NCBI GenBank assembly: GCA_036501535.1
Contig: DASYAE010000060.1
Location: 1-25,273, forward strand
Direction of reading: 5' to 3'
Origin: DASYAE01 sp036501535
GTDB lineage: Bacteria > Actinomycetota > Actinomycetes > Streptomycetales > Catenulisporaceae
DNA length: 25,273 nucleotides
This document shows positions 22,314 through 25,273 of the stretch, in pieces (the stretch's first letter is position 1; each line of letters begins with the position of its first letter). A model generated the notes under the pieces. It searched no databases and was not told where the DNA came from. It saw nothing but the letters and a program-made list of their open reading frames with translations. The position numbers and the translations under genes were made by a program.

Positions 22314-23908
22314 GACCGCCGCATCGCTTGCTTGACCAGGGTACGCCCGAAGTCCCACATCAGGCCGGTGCCCCGGTGCGCGTCGCGCATGACGTCGTCG
22401 AAGGCCTCGAGGAACCGCCCGGCCTCGGCCTCGCCGATGGTCAGCGGCGGCAGCAGCTTGATCACGTCCATGTGGTCTCCGGCTACCTGGGTCAGGATGC
22501 GGTGGCGCTGGAACAGCGCCGCGATCACGGTCTGGGCGAACAGCCCGCGCCGCGCCGCCTGAAGCGTGTTCCATCCGGCCCTCAGTTTCAAGGAGTCCGG
22601 CTTGCCGAATTCGAGCCCGATCATCAGGCCGCGGCCGCGCACGTCAGTCAGCAGCTCGTACTTCGCGATCCGGTCAGACAGCTCCGACCGCAGCAGGTCG
22701 CCGATCTTGGCGGCGTTGGCCACCAGTCCCTCGTCCTCGACCACCTGCAGCGCGGCCAGGCCCGCGGCCATCGCCATCGCGTTGGAGCCGAAGGTCGAGT
22801 CGTGCACCAGCACCCGGTCCATCGAGGAGTAGACCTTCTCGAAGATCCAGCCGCGCCCGAGCGTCGCGCCGACCGGCACGAAGCCGCCGGACAGGGCCTT
22901 GGCGACGGTCACGATGTCCGGCTCGACGCCCTCCTGCTCGTAGGCGAAGAAGGTGCCGGTGCGGCCGATCCCGGTCTGCACCTCGTCGCAGATCAGCAGC
23001 GCGCCGCGGGCCTTGAGCCGCTCGTGCGCGGCCTTGAGGTAGCCGGGCGGCGGGATGTGCACGCCCTTGCCCTGGATCGGCTCGATCAACAGCGCGGCCA
23101 CATCGCCGCGGGCCAGCTCCCGGTCCAGCGCGGCCAGGTCGCCGAGCGGCAGCGCGGTGTCCGGCAGCAGCGGGTCGAAGCCCTTGCGGAACTCGTCCGC
23201 GCCGTTGACCGACAGCGAGCCGGCGGTCAGCCCGTGGAAGGCGTGCTCCACGTAGAGGATCCGGCGCCGCCCGGTCGCGTAGCGGGCGAACTTCAGCGCC
23301 GCCTCGACCGACTCGGTGCCGCTGCTGCCGAAATAGACCCGGTCCAGGTGCGGCGCGCGGGCCAGCAGCTTCTCGGCCAGCAGCCCGGCCGGCAGCGGCG
23401 AGTCGAACTGGACCAGGTCGGCCAGCTGCGCGTCGAGCACCTGGTGCAGCGCCGAGCGCACCACCGGGTGGTTGCGGCCGAACGCGAACACGCCGAAGCC
23501 GGCCAGGAAGTCGAGGTACTCCTGCCCCTGGTCGTCGTACATGAACGGGCCCTCGGCCCGCACGTAGGTCCGGTTGAAGCCGATCGTGCGCAGCATCCGG
23601 GCCAGCTGCGGGTTCAGCATCCGGTTCTGCAGGTCGTGGCCCTCGCCGGCCCGGCCGCGCAGCAGCCCGGCCAGGTCGAAGCCGCCGGCCGGGGACGGTG
23701 CGGCCGCCGCGCCGGGAGCAGCGGTCTGCCGGTCCGTCAGCTGCCGGTCCGTCAGATCGCCCTGTGCCAGGTCCTCGGCCGTGACCTCCCGTTCCGGCGT
23801 GTCCTGCGCGGCTGCGGATTCCGCCGGAGCGGCGCCGAGCGGCACCTCGCCGACCGCCGGATCATCCACCCGGTCGCCGACCGGTCCGTCATCCACCGCA
23901 CTGCTCAT
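22310..23908 (-). CDS. Class III aminotransferase, HpnO-like (aminobacteriohopanetriol)
   Basis: A 532-residue PLP-dependent class III (ornithine/acetylornithine-like) aminotransferase. In hopanoid clusters this family (HpnO, or the Streptomyces cluster aminotransferase) is linked to the C35 amine of aminobacteriohopanetriol; the exact substrate here is inferred. The PLP Lys is Lys337 in DIVTVAKALSGGFVPVGA, and Asp308 lies in LLICDEVQTGIGRTG. YFGSSGTESVEAALKFAR is the phosphate-binding region and AFHGLTAGSLSVNG the ring-stacking segment. The catalytic domain starts near residue 90; the first 75 residues are an acidic extension with LTDRQ duplicated. ATG 23908 is preferred over GTG 23932. It is the first gene of the cluster and overlaps hpnC by 4 bp. 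Confidence 0.93.
   Translation of the reverse strand: MSSAVDDGPVGDRVDDPAVGEVPLGAAPAESAAAQDTPEREVTAEDLAQGDLTDRQLTDRQTAAPGAAAAPSPAGGFDLAGLLRGRAGEGHDLQNRMLNPQLARMLRTIGFNRTYVRAEGPFMYDDQGQEYLDFLAGFGVFAFGRNHPVVRSALHQVLDAQLADLVQFDSPLPAGLLAEKLLARAPHLDRVYFGSSGTESVEAALKFARYATGRRRILYVEHAFHGLTAGSLSVNGADEFRKGFDPLLPDTALPLGDLAALDRELARGDVAALLIEPIQGKGVHIPPPGYLKAAHERLKARGALLICDEVQTGIGRTGTFFAYEQEGVEPDIVTVAKALSGGFVPVGATLGRGWIFEKVYSSMDRVLVHDSTFGSNAMAMAAGLAALQVVEDEGLVANAAKIGDLLRSELSDRIAKYELLTDVRGRGLMIGLEFGKPDSLKLRAGWNTLQAARRGLFAQTVIAALFQRHRILTQVAGDHMDVIKLLPPLTIGEAEAGRFLEAFDDVMRDAHRGTGLMWDFGRTLVKQAMRRS
23726..23755 (-). repeat. Two perfect 15-bp tandem copies in the aminotransferase gene
   Basis: ctgccggtccgtcag occurs at 23726-23740 and 23741-23755 without mismatch, encoding LTDRQ-LTDRQ on the minus strand in the N-terminal extension. 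Confidence 0.9.
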
Positions 23909-23998
23909 AGCCGTCAGCCTGCCTTTCCGCACCGCGTCCGATCCCTAACCTCCCCCGCCGCGCCGGGGCCACACCCGCCGTCCCCGCCGACTGGCGCG

Positions 23999-24028
23999 AT
24001 CTTACGGCGACCGTCCGGGCGGTGTCGC
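23999..24028 (-). promoter_or_regulatory. Candidate promoter of the hopanoid cluster with inverted repeat
   Basis: On the minus strand GCGACA (24028-24023) and TAAGAT (24004-23999) are separated by 18 bp, a fair match to housekeeping hexamers. A perfect 7-bp inverted repeat (CGGCGAC at 24005-24011, GTCGCCG at 24024-24030) spans the spacer and -35 and could be a repressor site. The leader to the aminotransferase start would be about 85 nt. This is a prediction from pattern only. The rest of 23909-24124 holds no other recognisable element. Confidence 0.4.
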
Positions 24029-24124
24029 CGCCGCGGCAGTGGCGTGAGCCGAGCGTCCGCCACGAACGGCACGGGCGGTCCGCCCGGCGCGGGGGCGCAG
24101 GGGCGCGCCGAAATTCTTGTAGAC

Positions 24125-24154
24125 GTCTGTCCCGGGTCTCAGTCAGGTCTCAGT
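24125..24154 (+). promoter_or_regulatory. Phased GTCT repeats upstream of the HtrA-type gene
   Basis: GGTCTCAGT occurs twice exactly, at 24135-24143 and 24146-24154, 11 bp apart, and a partial copy (GTCT at 24125) continues the same phase. One-turn direct repeats are typical of OmpR-family response regulators. I recall CTCAG-type direct repeats for mycobacterial MprA, which controls pepD, but could not check this. The repeats end 32 bp before the ATG. Confidence 0.45.
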
Positions 24155-24186
24155 GCTCTCTTAACCGCGCGGGCGATGGTCTCTGC

Positions 24187-25273
24187 ATGACGACGCAGAC
24201 GCCGCAGGACCCCCGCTTCGAGACCTACCCGGAGCACCCCCGCCCCGAGACGGTGACCGCGGGCACCGGAGAGTATTCGTGGCGCGACACCTCCGCTGAC
24301 GCATATGCCGGTCGGTACTCGGGGCAGCCCGCGGCGCCCGGCTGGTCCGCCCCGGTCGCCGAACCCGCTCCCGGCGCCCCCGGCATGCCGCCGCCGCACT
24401 ACGGCTCGCCGGGAGCCGGCGTCCCCTTCGGCCCGGCCGGCGGCCCCGGCTCGCCGCCGCCCGGGGCCGGCCCCGACCACGCCGGCTCGAAGCGCCCGCG
24501 CAGGTTCGGCCTGGGCATGCTGGTCGCGCTCGCCGTGCTCTCCGCCGCGATCGGCGGAGTGGCCGGCGGTTACATCGGCGCGCACAACGCCTCGAGCCCG
24601 GCTTCCAGCGTCAGCACGATCACCGGCAGCGACAGCTCGTCGACGACCACGGACATAGGCGCCGTGGCGGACAAGGCGCTGCCCAGCGTGGTCCAGGTCA
24701 ACGAGCAGACCTCGAGCGTCCAGGGCACCGGCTCCGGCATGGTGATCTCCTCGGACGGCCTGATCGTCACCAACAACCACGTGATCGCCGACTACGTGGC
24801 CGACGGCGGCACGCTCACCGTCACCACCTACGCCGGCAAGACGTACACCGCCAAGGTGATCGGCTACATCACCGCCGACGACATCGCGGTCATCCAGGCC
24901 CAGGGCGTCTCCGGCTGGACCCCGGTCACCTTCGCCGACTCCTCGAAGGTGCAGGTCGGCGACCAGGCCGTCGCCATCGGCTCGCCGGACGGCCTGCAGA
25001 ACACGGTGACCAGCGGCATCGTCTCGGCGCTGAACCGCAAGGTGTCGGTGGACGAGTCGACCAACGGCGGCGGCGGCTTCCCCGGCTTCGGCTGGAGCGG
25101 CATGGGCCAGACCACCACGGTGACCTACTCCGCGATCCAGACCGACGCCTCGATCAACCCGGGCAACTCCGGCGGCCCGCTGCTCGACTCGTCCGGCCAG
25201 GTCATCGGCATGGACTCGGCGATCTACTCGTCGGACAGCTCCGACGGCTCGCAGGGCGGGTCGGTCGGCCTCG
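24187..25273 (+). CDS. HtrA/PepD-type serine protease (3' truncated)
   Basis: The frame opens at ATG 24187 and stays open to the window end (362 codons), so the C-terminus is missing. A PDZ domain would be expected there. Residues 1-98 form a cytosolic Pro/Gly-rich head. Residues 100-122 are a transmembrane helix (FGLGMLVALAVLSAAIGGVAGG). A Ser/Thr-rich linker follows, and the extracytoplasmic protease domain begins near 145. The triad is visible: His198 in IVTNNHVIAD, Asp232 in ADDIAVI and Ser328 in NPGNSGGPLL. A Gly/Pro/Phe loop (GGGGFPGFGW) interrupts the domain before the Ser. HtrA proteins degrade or refold misfolded exported proteins. The gene diverges from the hopanoid cluster, and upstream phased repeats suggest two-component control. 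Confidence 0.92.
   Translation, partial: MTTQTPQDPRFETYPEHPRPETVTAGTGEYSWRDTSADAYAGRYSGQPAAPGWSAPVAEPAPGAPGMPPPHYGSPGAGVPFGPAGGPGSPPPGAGPDHAGSKRPRRFGLGMLVALAVLSAAIGGVAGGYIGAHNASSPASSVSTITGSDSSSTTTDIGAVADKALPSVVQVNEQTSSVQGTGSGMVISSDGLIVTNNHVIADYVADGGTLTVTTYAGKTYTAKVIGYITADDIAVIQAQGVSGWTPVTFADSSKVQVGDQAVAIGSPDGLQNTVTSGIVSALNRKVSVDESTNGGGGFPGFGWSGMGQTTTVTYSAIQTDASINPGNSGGPLLDSSGQVIGMDSAIYSSDSSDGSQGGSVGL

Noticed and set aside
22310..23908. Acetylornithine aminotransferase (arginine synthesis)
   Set aside because: The class III family fits, but the gene overlaps hpnC by 4 bp and leads a hopanoid cluster, with no arg genes nearby. An HpnO-like role fits better, though it is unproven.
22175..24190. 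671-codon plus-strand frame antisense to the aminotransferase
   Set aside because: It is a His/Arg/Gln-rich shadow of the class III aminotransferase, which has all its catalytic motifs.

Overview
The window comes from a very high-GC actinobacterium: almost every codon in the real genes ends in G or C, GTG starts are common, and ribosome sites are GGAGG-like. A hopanoid locus, a PAS/GAF/PP2C/HATPase phosphatase, an HtrA with a cytosolic Pro/Gly-rich head and a Streptomyces-style HTH/TPR regulator suggest a filamentous soil lineage (Streptomyces, Catenulispora or Frankia relatives). The genus cannot be fixed from sequence alone.

Layout. 1-3069: the 3' end of a PLP aminotransferase class V gene, a convergent HTH regulator with long C-terminal helical repeats, and two small uncharacterised genes, the second with a C-terminal membrane anchor. 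3088-7617 (minus strand): an ammonium transporter (amtB), a highly divergent PII protein, and a multidomain SpoIIE-type phosphatase. A possible GlnR-type box lies upstream of amtB. 8167-11344: a YbaK-type tRNA deacylase diverging from htpG (Hsp90), then a GNAT acetyltransferase. 11368-23908 (minus strand): a hopanoid gene cluster, ending in a membrane-anchored trypsin-like protease. 24187 to the end: the 5' part of an HtrA/PepD-type protease, divergent from the hopanoid cluster.

How the hopanoid genes work together. In transcription order they are a class III aminotransferase (HpnO-like), HpnC, HpnD, HpnE, a polyprenyl diphosphate synthase, squalene-hopene cyclase, an HpnG-IspH fusion and HpnH. 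The prenyl synthase should make farnesyl diphosphate. HpnD and HpnC convert it to presqualene diphosphate and hydroxysqualene, and HpnE gives squalene. Shc cyclises squalene to hopene, HpnH adds adenosine, HpnG removes adenine, and the aminotransferase probably installs the terminal amine of aminobacteriohopanetriol. The IspH half of the fusion would supply IPP and DMAPP at the top of the same route.

Main points of interest: (1) a single 551-residue HpnG-IspH protein with all key IspH residues intact; (2) a PII homologue lacking the usual T-loop tyrosine and the 2-oxoglutarate and ATP ligands; (3) 15- or 18-bp tandem repeats, always a whole number of codons, in N-terminal extensions of three hopanoid enzymes, one array spanning the hpnD/hpnE junction; (4) several hairpins and phased repeats at probable control points. 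No tRNA, rRNA, CRISPR array, insertion sequence or phage gene was seen.
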